Assembly (NCBI GenBank): GCA_039545355.1
Contig: BCJJ01000025.1
Coordinates: forward strand, 398,820-462,819
Origin: Trichosporon coremiiforme
Taxonomy: Eukaryota > Basidiomycota > Tremellomycetes > Trichosporonales > Trichosporonaceae
DNA length: 64,000 nt
Direction: 5' to 3'
In this document: positions 45,425-56,621 of the stretch, piece after piece
How the letters are laid out: each line of letters opens with the position of its first letter
How positions within the stretch are numbered: the first letter of the stretch is position 1
The notes under the pieces: generated by a model
What the model was told of the DNA's origin: nothing
Databases searched by the model: none
The model's input: the letters and a program-made list of their open reading frames with translations, nothing else
Made by a program: the position numbers and the translations under genes

Positions 45425-47442
45425 CTAGCGCCCCTCTGTCTCGGCGCGCACGCGCTCCAGGTACTCCTGGTGACGCTTCCTGCCGAGCTGCAGCTTCTCC
45501 TCGAGCGACAAGTCCTGCAGCGCGCCGAGAGCCGACATATCCAGGTCTGGCATGCCATCGCCGCTGGGGACGGACGCGGAACTTCGTGCGTGTCTCGAAA
45601 GACCAGCTTCTTGCACTGGCCACGATGGAATGCTTGGCCGGCCAGCTGACCCCGAGCTCTTTCGCGTTCCAGGGGGCACCGGAGACACTGGGGACGTTGA
45701 CGGTATAGCCTGCGTGGGCAGGAAGTCTCCAAACACCCTGCGCAGCTCTGCTTCGCGCAACTCGGGTTGTCGAGGGACTTCCACACCAATAAGTTCGTCC
45801 CCCTCCCGATAGACGGAGAACGGATCAAAGTCGGGGTCATGCTCATACGCAAGGTCCGATGGCGCCGGGATCGCGTCATCCCATAACACCTCCTCGAGGT
45901 CGTTCAGGAGTCTCGCAATGTTGCCCGCTGATACGCCATCGTGCGCGAAAACGTTGGAGGCAGTGATGTCGCCGTACTGCCCGTCGATGACCGTCTTGCC
46001 GAAAGCCCATCCGAGGTTTTGGCGTCGATTCACAGCTTCGTCGATATCTCTCAGGCCGTACCGGACCTCGCGGTTCCAGAACGTAACGTCCTTCTCTGTC
46101 GGCGGGCTGTTGAGGAACCCCTGGCGCTTCCCCTCTTGCACAGCCGCCAGCGTCCAGCTGCACCATGTCTTCGACTGCTGCAGTGCACCCGCGAAAGATG
46201 GGCGTCTCGATATCGACGGAACGCCGGCCCACGGACACGGCTTTCTGGGATGGCAGACGGACCACACAGCATCAATGAATGCTCCGAGAGCTTGGACGAG
46301 CTCCAGGACGAATGGTCGAATCCTCCGGCGCGAGATCAAAGCATGGATCGGGTGGAAAGGGTTCTCCCTCTCGGACATTCTTGGGTGAGTCGACAATCGG
46401 CGTCCGTTCACGGTTCCTGGGCCGTAGAATGCGGGGTCGATGGCCAGCTCGACGTCTCGGAGTTGGCGAACGGTCTCGGTGGTGTAAATGTCTTGGACAC
46501 CTGGTAGGTGCTGTTGCTGGCTCGGTGTTGACGGGGGATTTCGTGATGAGCTTGCAGATGCGTAAGAGTTCACTGACGAGGCCGTTCCAACCGTGTCAGC
46601 CCAATTTTGGCGAGACGAGCCTGGCGGAGAGCTCAGAAGGTGCGCTGGCAGGGCGCTGGGCGGTGTGTTAGGGATCATGGAATGCAACGGCGAGTATTCG
46701 GATGAGGGCCCTGCATTGGCTCCCAATGTGATTGACATCGACCGCGATTGTTGCAGTGGGTTGTCGTGCGCGGCGCGAGGTTGCTCCTCGACAATCCATT
46801 TCTGTAATCAGTCAGCGACAGCCAGGACCAGGTCAATCGTCGCCAAATGCTCACTCTCCACTTCGCCATCGCGGCATCTGCCTTGGCGCGGTTCTGACGG
46901 GCCTCTTCATTTTCGATCACGACCTTCTTCTTGCCTCGCCCACCTAAGGGCACGGCTGTCATCTCAAAGGCTTGCTCAGATCCAGAAGTGATGGACCCTT
47001 CGCGCTGGCCTGAGCGGGTCGAGCTTTTGGAACGGGTCGAGCGCAGACTTTTTGGCGCTACAGATCCTCGACGAGACCATAGCCCTCCACTCTTCTCCTT
47101 CGACGTCTTCGATGTCCCTGACCTGACAGAGGCTTGCCAGGAGGCTGCCGCTGATCGCAGCGATGCCGAATCTGAAGAGTTACTCATCGAGGCCGAGTTG
47201 GAGCCGCGCCGGTGCCGTGATTGTTGTACTGAGGATGCAGCACTCATGTCGGGCGAGCCGTAGTCAGCGGAAGCTATGCCCTGCGGTTGAACAGGTAAAC
47301 ATTCGACGGCCTGGGTTTGTCAGTTGAAACAACTTGTTCGTATGTGAGGACGGCACGAAGGCGGCAGTGGGTTACTTACACCCCCGTTCAGGCGCTCGAC
47401 AACCCCCCGGGACGGCCCAGCTACGGCTGTTGAGGGATCCAT
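45425..47442 (-). CDS. Unrecognised Ser-rich protein
   Basis: Exons 47442-47380, 47310-46855, 46801-45425; 631 residues, all junctions in phase. Not recognised. Residues 1-175 are Ser/Arg-rich and basic (KSLRSTRSKSSTRSG, GGRGKKKVVIENEE). A more ordered core starts near 260: YTTETVRQLRDVELAIDPAFYGP, then a hydrophobic helix RPFVLELVQALGAFIDAVWSV, then Trp-rich KTWCSWTLAAVQEGKRQGF and DVTFWNREVRYGLRDIDEAVN, RQNLGWAFGKTVIDGQYGD and RLLNDLEEVLWDD. The C-terminus is Pro/Ser-rich and ends in a charged helix (SLEEKLQLGRKRHQEYLERV). The conserved-looking core suggests a real family with disordered flanks, possibly membrane-associated. I give no function. Confidence 0.8.
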
Positions 47443-50400
47443 GGGTTGCCACCCGTATGCCTGACGCGAGCGTGGTCGAACAATGCGAAGCGACTAGAAG
47501 AGTGAAAAGAACGGCGTGGATTGGAGACAAAGAGTTTTGAAGTGAGGAGGGAACGACGCGGTGACTAGCTGAGGAGACGGGGAGTTAGGGCGCCTGGATC
47601 TCGGAAAGTCGGCGCGATCGTGCCTCTTCGTCGTTGACTCTTTGGAAGTCCTCACGTAAAGACAGGAGAGGACATGGGCTGGACGAGAAATCGAATAGTG
47701 AGGTCGGGTGGGCGAACAATGAGGAGCTAGAGAAGAGTGGAGAGCAATGAGGAGGAAGGAGGCACGGCCGAGGTCGCAAGGGAAGGCGGCCCAGCGGATG
47801 GAACAGTATTACGGTGCCGTAAAGTGATCAATCAGGAAGAGGGCGGAAGCGTGCGCCAGGAGTGTCGATCGGTTCCAATCAAATTCACATTAACACGCCG
47901 ACAAAGTGAATAGGTAGAGATTAATGAGCTCATTAGCCTTGACGACGCAAACTCGACCGACATCGAGCGTCTGAGCCTATGAAGCCAGGGAACGTTACTT
48001 TGCCCAGGCACGCTGTCGTATTCCATCCTCAATCCTACCCAACCGAGGTACATGTGCTTCACAACTCTTATGTACGACTCCACCTTCCGCCTCCCTTGCT
48101 TGCGACTGATTAGTCTCGCCCACGGCGGAACTCAGTTTTGCGAGCGGGCAACACGCCAAGCGTGACCGACACCAAAACCGCTGGCTCATCCTCATCACTG
48201 GGATGGCAGTCTACCGCTGATCACGCCTGCTCGTCTGATGCTAAATAGCCATTTGGACAAGCTTGCACGTATAGCGCCTGATCGTGCGAACGGCGCTTAC
48301 CGCGACGCTTGTTCTGGCATTCTGGGCGTTCTGGAACGCGTTTTGGCAGGCCGCCCGTTCCACAAACAGTCCCAATTTACCACCACCGGAACCCTGATGT
48401 CGTGGCGTCGCTCTCAACTTAATCGCTGTATTGTAACCAGTATTCAAATGGCCCTGGCAGACCGCGCCGAACGGTGACCGGAAGCTCAGCCCGCCCGATC
48501 CTCACTCCCAGACCGAGTTGCATGAGTCATCTCCGAGATATATGCACGGCAAATAGAGCTGCTAGCAGTGTTGGAGTGCAGCAAGACTTCTCGAACACAA
48601 TCAACATCAACGACAGACACTGTTGACAACGAGGATTCGCACCTTTGCTTTACCGCCTCGATCACAAATCGCGTGCCACAGTTCGTTCTTCAGGGCCGAT
48701 CCCCCATAACGTATCCTGCAAACCTTATGAGCCTCAAGCTGCTGCCAAACCTTGAACTTCATTAACGCGCACCTACTTTCAAGGTCCTCTGGGCGCCTCA
48801 TTGAGCACTGATTTCTCGTCGGCACTTCCACTCTGCATTTAGCAACTGCGAGGAGGCGGGACCGACACTCCTCAGCGCCCTAGGAGGCCGGCGGCTATCG
48901 ATCTAACTGGTGCCGAGATTCCGAGATCTGAGAGGGCTCTGCACTGTGCCGCCGCAGTGGGTCGGAGGCTTCACAGGGAAGCTACGGAGCGATCGAGTAC
49001 ACGTGAACTAGAACAGTCTGCTAATCGACCGAGGCGCAATGGTGCGAATCCCATCGTCTGGTCCCGGACCAAACCGCAAGCTAACAGGCCGGCCATGAGG
49101 CTCACCCTGCCCAAGTTCAAAACAACGGACGGGGACCAGGCGAGGCGCACGAGCAATGTACCAGCGGCGGAGGGCGTCGTACAGCGGACTTGCAAACTCA
49201 TGACCACTTCCGTTTTGCTGGTGCCAAATCTCATCTCTCTAATGCTCTTAAGCTCTCCATAGGCTATGGACCCAGTACCTAATACCGCCCTCAAACCGTG
49301 GGCAACGGTTACAGGTGGCCATAAAGACTTCGATAGTTACGACGCTGCTGGAGCGGGGGTTGGCGTAAGCATCGCGTGTTACTAATGCATACATGTCAAC
49401 GTCAAAGTAAGGTACTGATGAAGTTGGCGAGGGAGTCGCAAGAGCACGCCTCATTGCTTGCACTTAATTGTGTCTGTCACATCTAAAAGTCGCTACTGCT
49501 CACTTCTCTTCCACGACGTAGTTATGCACCCTTGATCACCCCATGACACAGCTTCAACAGCCCCAACATCGCGGAGATATTACCTCATTCCGGCTGTTTG
49601 AGCCTCCCTTTCTTTTCCCGACTGCCTCGCAACTGCTGGAACCCTTGGCCCCGGGGTGCGCACCGGCAACCATATGTAGCTTCGCTTCGGCAGGACGGCT
49701 CTCGAGAGGCACGACTCCTGCTTTGGACGGCTACGACTTATTGCAGCCCCCAGAGTACGGACGCAGAGGTATCACCAGCATGAATCCCTTGCACCAGCAT
49801 CCGTCGAAACTGCCTTGAAAGCCGGTTACTTCTGCCAGGGGCGATCCTCCCAACTACCCTCAGTGGTTACGACACCCGAATCTCGTCAGCCGTACCGGCT
49901 TGGTTGTCTCCTGTGGCAACTCTACGAGACCCATTGATGCCTGTTCAACAACGCGAACCTCCACGCAGACATCATATCACCATGTTAGTCAAGGGTATTG
50001 TATATTCGCTTCGCTTGTCGGACCGTTCCAACATACCAGCCCAGGAATGATCTTGGCCAAGTTGCGAAGTTCCCTGGCTGATGTAGGCTGCGGTGGAGAT
50101 AAGCGCCTGATCTTGATGTCGCTTAGTGACAGAAATGAGGTCATAAGCGGTCCGTGGGAGAGCAGATCACGTGCCTTTGAAGAAGTCACCTTGCCTTGCA
50201 CGTGCCACCTGGACGTCACAAAGCTGCGTGCAAACCAGTGTTTGTCATGCATGCATTCGCCCCCTCTGAGTGAAGGATGGTGCGATGGCAACGTACACAG
50301 ACGGCAGAAGGAATCCCGGTGATGTGCCGCCACACCTGCACGTCAGCCGGCGTTCGCCCATGACATGACGGAGCCCCACTTTGGCGGGAGCAAATGCAGG

Positions 50401-50484
50401 CGCAGACTGTCCGCTAAGTTCTTTCTCTAACGTCACAAGAGCAGGTCTGAGTTCTTTGTTCAACGGCCCGTTATACCATACAAC
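47443..50484. other. 3 kb region without a supported gene
   Basis: The longest empty stretch. It holds small open frames without family features, a weak tRNA-like trace at 48992-49060 and a CACGTG at 50168-50173 about 310 bp before the EBP1-like start. AT content appears higher than in neighbouring genes. Confidence 0.45.
50168..50173. promoter_or_regulatory. E-box CACGTG
   Basis: CACGTG within GATCACGTGCC, about 312 bp upstream of the EBP1-like gene. Role inferred only. Confidence 0.25.
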
Positions 50485-51914
50485 ATGTCCGCCCCCGCTA
50501 TCGACCTTAAGAAGCCCGAGCCTAAGCCCGAGGAGCCCCAGGAGGAGCAGGGCCTCACCAACGACGTGTGAGCTTTACTAGTAGCTCGAACGAGCTCTCC
50601 GATCGTGAGCCTACTTGCTAACTTTCCCAGGATCACCAAGTACACGACTGCTGGCCAGGCTCTCAACACTGTCCTCAAGAAGCTCGTCCCCGAGATCCAG
50701 CCCGGCAAGAAGGTCCTTGACCTCTGCGTTGAGGGTGACAAGCTTGTCTCTGAGGCCACCGCCTCGCTCTACAACAAGGCCAAGAACGGTGTCAAGGTTC
50801 CCAAGGGTGAGTGAGATGAGGGGCTTGGTTCATTCAATTGAATTCCATCTCTAACGTCACAGGCTCCGCCTTCCCCACCTGTATCTCGGTCAACAACATC
50901 GTCTCGCACGTCTCTCCCCTGCACTCTGACCCCGAGATCGTCCTCAAGGACGGCGACGTCGTCAAGGTACAGGTCGGTGTCCAGATCGACGGCTACGCTG
51001 TTACCCACGCCGAGACCATCATCCTTGGCAAGGCCGATCCCGTCGCTGCCGATGTCGTGAAGGCTGCCTACGACGCCGCTCAGGCTGCCATGCGCGCTGT
51101 CAAGGCCGGCAACAAGAACTGGGACGTCACCGAGATCGTTGACAAGGTCGCCAAGGAGTACGACTGCGTTCCCGTCCAGGGCATGCTCTCGTGCCAACAC
51201 GAGCAGAACGTCACCGACGGCAAGAAGCGCATCCTCCTCAACCCCTCGCCCGAGCTCCGCCGTGACCACGACACCGTCACCTTCGAGGAGGGTGAGGTCT
51301 ATGGTGTCGACGTTCTCGTCGTCTCCGGCTCCGACCCCAAGGCCCGCCCTGACGAGTCGCGTACCTCCGTCTACAAGCGTGCCAATGATGTCAACTACCA
51401 GCTCAAGATGAAGACCTCGCGTGCCACCTTCTCTGAGATCCAGAAGAAGTCTGGTGCCTTCCCCTTCACCCTCCGTGCTCTCGACGACGAGAAGCGCTCG
51501 CGCATGGGTGTCCAGGAGGCTGTCGCCCACGGTGAGTTGCGGCCTTCAAGCGGTCTCTAACCCCCAGGTCTTCTCAAGCCCTACGATGTCTCCAAGACCG
51601 CCGCCGGATCCGTCGTCGCTGAGTTCTTCTTCACCAGTGAGTAAAGCATAGGTGTTCATGCAGCTAGCCTTTGTAGGTTGTGGGCCGAGCTAACTATCGC
51701 AGTCGCCCTCCTCCCCGCTGGTCCTCTTCTCCTCTCTCCCGCCCCCGTCTGGTACTCCGCGTAAGTTTCATTGGCCACTACCAAACTGACATGCAGCGAC
51801 AAGGTGAAGTCCGACAAGTCGATCAAGGACGAGGAGCTCCAGAAGACGATCACCGCTCCCCTCCGTGCGTCCAAGAAGAAGAACAAGAACAAGACGGCCG
51901 CCCCCGCCTCCTAA
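50485..51914 (+). CDS. EBP1/PA2G4-type (Cdb4-like) protein
   Basis: Member of the methionine-aminopeptidase fold without peptidase activity, associated with ribosomes and growth control; fission yeast Cdb4 is the model. Exons 50485-50567, 50631-50806, 50863-51531, 51568-51636, 51703-51760, 51797-51914; 390 residues, the usual length. Seen: ITKYTTAGQALNTVLKKLV, AFPTCISVNNIVSHVSPL, LKDGDVVKVQVGVQIDGYAV (metal ligand positions are not the full aminopeptidase set), GMLSCQHEQNVTDGKKRIL, VYGVDVLVVSGSD. The C-terminus is Lys-rich (SKKKNKNKTA), which in the family binds rRNA. Six exons with short introns, several ending in CTAAC plus a pyrimidine tract. Confidence 0.94.
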
Positions 51915-53502
51915 GTTGTTCGACGGCGACCGCGAGGCGATCTGATCTGATCTTTTCCACGAGTGCACGCGCCGGCTGGCGTCCGCGTACCTCTTCAGAC
52001 GATTTATTGAGACCGTACCAACAGGGAACTTTTAGAGAAGCAAGCAAAAAGAAAGCATGTTACTACAGTCTTAATACACCCCAGCGCCAGCTGATAGACA
52101 TCAGTAATGATGCAAGAAGAAGACGCAGAAGCAGCCAAGCGTGTGCAAGGACCACACATAGAGAGATTCGGACTCGAGCGAAGTTCACGTTTCGGACCTG
52201 GTTCCTGTTGACAACGGCAGATCTGACTCGAATCCGTGGTGGATGATTTGTTTGCAAGTCGTCATCAGGCAGCAGCCAGCACGTGAGTCAGGCCACTCAG
52301 GCAAGGCACACGCCCCGGTTGTTGTCAGCCGCGAGCAGCTCACCTAGGCTCTGGGCAGTACCGAGGATGTCAGCAACGTCAGTTCAGTCCTAGAGCGGAG
52401 CGAAGAAACAACGGTAGCAGTCGAATGTTGAGAGGAAGGAGCAGGACGTCTCATGCGTGTCTCAGTGTCGTCGCAGCAAATCGTGCACATGCAGCTCCCA
52501 GACTCATTGCTCTGTCCAATGGCAGGATCAGCTGCACATCGCCAAGGTCAGTAGGGCCCGCTGGGACCCGCCAACGTGCCTGGGTGCCAGACGGTGTGAG
52601 TGAGTGAGATCGTGAGAGACTGGACGGAATGCCGGATGCGGTGATTTGAACTGGGGTTCAGCTATTGAGCACCTGCCAGAAGCAGCATTCCGATGCGCGC
52701 CGTGCGTGTATCGGATGAAGAGCTGCATGACGTGCCGTGTGGCCGTGTGTTGTGTGGTTGTGTCCGGAATCTATCTGACACTGGTTCCAGAGCTTAGAGC
52801 TTGAGCACTGCTCAGCATGCTCTACTTGCTGGCTGCCGCTTGTGGCAAGCTGATGGACAGCATGGACAGATTAGATGGACAGTCCGGCGGTTTCGCTGGG
52901 CCGTCCTGCCCGCAGCGAGCCAGTGCACCTGAGTGACCGCATGAGCGGGACGTGTGGTTCGCCAGCCCGCTAAGTCTGGGAACGATGGCGCCTCGCCTGG
53001 CTCGCTTTGATGCGCTGGCGCATCCGATGCGGAAGGAAGACCGCAGCTTCGCAGATCCGGGGCATCCGCTGGGATCCGGCGCTGGCGGGGCCCTGCACGC
53101 TCTGCACGCGAAGCAAAGAGGGAAGCGGTACGCGACGTCCGACGTCCGAAATAGAGATACGGCACTAGGGCTCTGGACCCGTGTTGTCCGATTGAGGTTT
53201 TTGTGCACGTTTCCTACGGCTCAAAGAGGCATGAAGCTGCACGGAGGCTTGCGGCGTGCGGGGAAAAGACGCAGGGATACAGGGGTGGGAAGCCTTGGAC
53301 AGGCGGCAGTCGCGCGCATCTCCTGGTCAGGCACGGGTGCCAGGGGCAGCACTACTGCGTCTCGACATTTTGTTGCGAAGTGGCAAGAAAGTCGGTATTC
53401 CATTCCTGTTCCAGCAGCGCCCGGCGTGCCAGGCGTGCACGACGTGGGACCTTGGGACTTCTGGTGGTGCGGCGTGTTGCGGCTCTTTGCATTGTTTGCA
53501 CC

Positions 53503-53543
53503 GTTCGCACCGGCCACACCGGCCACACCGTCCACACCGTCCG
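53503..53543. repeat. 9-bp tandem repeat CCACACCG(G/T)
   Basis: Three near-perfect copies with degenerate flanking units, about 350 bp upstream of the lipase-like start. Confidence 0.7.
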
Positions 53544-53588
53544 CATCTGGTATCTCGTCATCAGTGTGCATCACCGCCTCGCCCTCTC

Positions 53589-53660
53589 GCATACTCGCAC
53601 ACTCGCACACTCGCCCACTCGCCGCCGAACACACTCGCACACAGACTCGCACATCCGCGC
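53589..53660. repeat. 8-bp ACTCGCAC-type minisatellite
   Basis: Tandem and broken copies of ACTCGCAC over about 70 bp in the presumed 5' region of the lipase-like gene. Confidence 0.7.
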
Positions 53661-53889
53661 CTCTCTGTCTCACCACGCGCATCCGCCAGCGCAGCAAGCG
53701 ACGCCTATCACCGCCGCACAGATAACACCGACCAGCGCTCGTCCATCCTCAACTATCTTCATCCTCGCTATCTCTCATCCTTCCTATCTCTCATTCCTCG
53801 TTCTCACTCTCTCATACTAGCATCGACTGACTTAACCCGCAACACCACCAGCCCTTGCCGCCTACCAACCACCTCCGGGAACACCAGCA

Positions 53890-56167
53890 ATGGACACGCC
53901 CGACGTGCACCTCTTCGTGTTGATCCACGGCCTGTGGGGTGAGCTACACGCCTGGTGCGCATAGCTAACAACAGGCCGCGCCGAGCACCTCGATGAGGCG
54001 AAGCAGGCTCTGCTCAAGGCGTGGGGTGCCTCGCTTGGTTATCGCGCGGACAAGATCCTCGTCAACGACAACGACCTGACCTCCGTCGACAGCGGCGACG
54101 AGAGCGACGAGCCCCACACCACCAACGGCGCCGCGTCGCCTAGCTTCTCCGAGCGCAGCCTGCTGAGCAGCACCGCGACCGCGATCGCGAGCGAGCGCGA
54201 GGAGCTCGTCGTCATGGTCGCCGAGGGCATGACCTCGACGCTGACGTACGACGGCGTCGACGTCTGTGCGAGCCGTGTCGCCTGGGAGGTGAGTCTCCGA
54301 ATCTCCAACATTCCTACGCACAAACGCGCAGACTAGGGAGAAGGTTACGGGCGGAGGGTGCGGATGTGTGCATGCTTCGCGGCTTCACAGTTTCGCAGCT
54401 TCGCACCAGATCGACGGCCGTGATGGCGTGCGCGGCCTGCCGCACGCACACACACGCACACGGGCACGGGCACGCACCTTCCCACATGCACGTGCACAAG
54501 CGTCGTACCCGTTTGGCGCGGCCAACTGCAGGTGGCGCAGCTGTCCACTTCGCGCCCTCGTCAACATATCCGCATCTCCGTGCGGAACATCCGTGTCCGG
54601 CACCACACTCCGTACCTCCACGAATGGTTTAGCTAACACACAGGTCGACCAGGCTGTCGAGAAGCTCGAGGCGCAGGGCCGCCGCGTCACCCACTTCAGT
54701 GTCGTAAGTAGCTTGGTACTTCTTGGGGACCTGTAGCTAACAGGCAGCTTGGCTACTCCCTTGGTGGCGGTATGTCTGGTTGTTATGATCTCGGCCACTA
54801 AACCCTCACAGTCGTCGCACGTTACCTCGTCGGCCTGCTGAATGCGCGCTCTCCGAGCTTCTTCGAAGAACATGAGCCTGTCAGCTTTACCACCATGGCG
54901 ACGCCCAACCTCGGTATTCCCCGTTACAGTACGCATGCAAAAACCCTCAAGCTGACTCCAGACACGCTCCTTTCCGCCGGTCTGCATTGGCTCGGTTCGC
55001 GCCTCATGTCGCGCACTGGTGAACAGCTGCACGCCGCCGACGAGTACAGCGAGCACGACACCCGCCCTCTGCTCGAGATCATGGCCGACCCTAGTGCGTC
55101 TAGCTTCCAAATCCCGTCGGTCTAAGCTGACGTCCAGAGCATGTGTTCCATCAGGGCCTGTCGCGCTTCCGCGCGATCCACTTGTACGCGAACATCGTGA
55201 ACGACACGACTGTGCCTTTCCCCTCTGCGAGCGTGATAACCTCGGACCCCTTCGTGCAGTGGAACGAGCGCGGACTCGTCGCCGAGGCGGATGCGGCCGG
55301 TATCGTGGCTGACTGGAAGTTCACCCGCCAACCCAAGCACAAGAAGTGGATGCCGATCCACCGTATCGGCAACCTGCCTCCCTTCCTGCGTTTCCGCTGG
55401 CCAATCAACTACGTGGGTGTCCCTGTTCTCAGCTTCCATAGACAAACTGTTGAAGCTAACGCTGCAGCTGATTCTGGGCCTGTTCCCCATCCTGTTCCCG
55501 ATCATTTTCCTCCTGATCGTGCTCCGCTTCAGCCTCGACACGCGCCGCTCGCGCCGCCGCCTGCAGAAGCTCGCCCGCGCCGAGGCGCCCCCCGTCGCGT
55601 CGCCTACGGGCATCCCCAAGGCCGGCCTTAGCATCACGGCGCTCCGCAACGCGATCCGCGCCGTCGAGCGCGGCCTCGAGCAGGACCTCATTCAAGCCGC
55701 CGAGTACGACCTCGAGATGGAGCAGGAGGCGTGCGAGGACCCTGAGTGTGAGTACCGAGCCGCAGCGATCCGGCGTGCTTCTTACATGAGGGCGCAGCTG
55801 TAATCCTTGGAGGTTCTAAAGCTGACTTCCAGGCAAGGTCGAGGTGCCCGCGCAGGCCGAGTCCTCCGCCATCGGCGCGGCCAAGGCTACCGCTGCAGCC
55901 GAGGCGGCCTTGCTCGCCGCGACCGCGCCCGTCGCGCCGCAGACGATTTGCTGCTCCCTCTCGCCCCAGCAGGCGCGCATGGCGCACTGGCTCTCGGCCC
56001 TCGACCCGCAGCGCCACCTGTGCTACTTCCCCGACGTCGCCAACTCCCACGCAGTCATCGTCGTCCGCGACCCCGAGCACTTCCCCGTGCACGCGCGCGG
56101 GCGCGGCGTGCTCCGCCACTGGGCTGAGATGGTGGCTGAGGAGGCCAGGGTCGCTTGCAAGGTCTAG
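53890..56167 (+). CDS. DUF676 lipase-like membrane protein
   Basis: Serine-hydrolase fold protein of the Rog1/YOR059-type lipase group. Exons 53890-53938, 53975-54288, 54644-54703, 54748-54769, 54812-54928, 54962-55093, 55138-55412, 55468-55747, 55833-56167; 527 residues. The oxyanion-side motif HLFVLIHGLWG opens the protein; a 22-nt exon encodes the nucleophile elbow GYSLGG with Ser145. Later landmarks are VVARYLVG, TPNLGIP, and YANIVNDTTVPF, where the acidic residue of the triad is expected. A membrane segment (324-345, LILGLFPILFPIIFLLIVL) sits after the hydrolase domain. A 355-nt intron with CA repeats separates exons 2 and 3. Substrate likely a glycerolipid or phospholipid at the ER or lipid droplets; inferred from family. 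Confidence 0.88.
54441..54477. repeat. CA-rich repeat in intron 2 of the lipase-like gene
   Basis: CGCACGCACACACACGCACAC-type sequence within the 355-nt intron. Slippage there may explain the intron length. Confidence 0.7.
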
Positions 56168-56621
56168 CCAGTGCCCCCTCTCCTCTCCACTGGTTCGCAG
56201 CAGTAGTGGCACAAAATATCAAGGCTTGTCTAAGATACACAAGATACAACAAAAGAAGGAGCTCGTCCGGCGCAGCTCCTTCCACGATACCGGCTCGGCT
56301 TACCATCATGGACATTCTTCACTATCTCCCCCGTTGTTTTACCACCCTACATGTTGATACTTCTATGCATTTCAGTTGTGGCACCCTACTTCATATGGAA
56401 CGATGCGAAACACTCGCGGTTCCTTGTGATCCCCTTCGCACCATCCTGCCCACCGAAAGAGAATGCAACAGAGTAATATAGGTGTGAGCCGGTGCATACA
56501 ACAAGTGACCTGGTACAAGAACTACAATCTAACTGTGTACAAATGAGTTGCAACTTATGAATCTACGCGTCACTGTTCCCGCGGCAGCGCCACACACACC
56601 GCGACTGCGCGGTCCGGGAGC
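56168..56621. other. Convergent 3' flanks
   Basis: 454 bp between the lipase-like stop and the stop of the Ser/Pro-rich gene; nothing recognised. Confidence 0.4.

Larger units (their letters stand above)
51915..53889. other. Intergenic, EBP1-like gene to lipase-like gene
   Basis: Nearly 2 kb. The right part has two tandem-repeat blocks (53503-53543 and 53589-53660) and a C/T-rich leader just before the lipase-like gene. No supported gene. Confidence 0.45.

Noticed and set aside
48992..49060. tRNA-Ser-like trace (TCTGCTAATC, then GGTGCGAATCCCATC)
   Set aside because: The T stem does not pair with a normal 7-nt loop and no matching acceptor 5' strand was found. At best a remnant.
52638..52680. 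T-arm-like sequence on the minus strand (GTTCAAATC)
   Set aside because: No stem pairing beyond one base pair and no D or anticodon arm at proper spacing.
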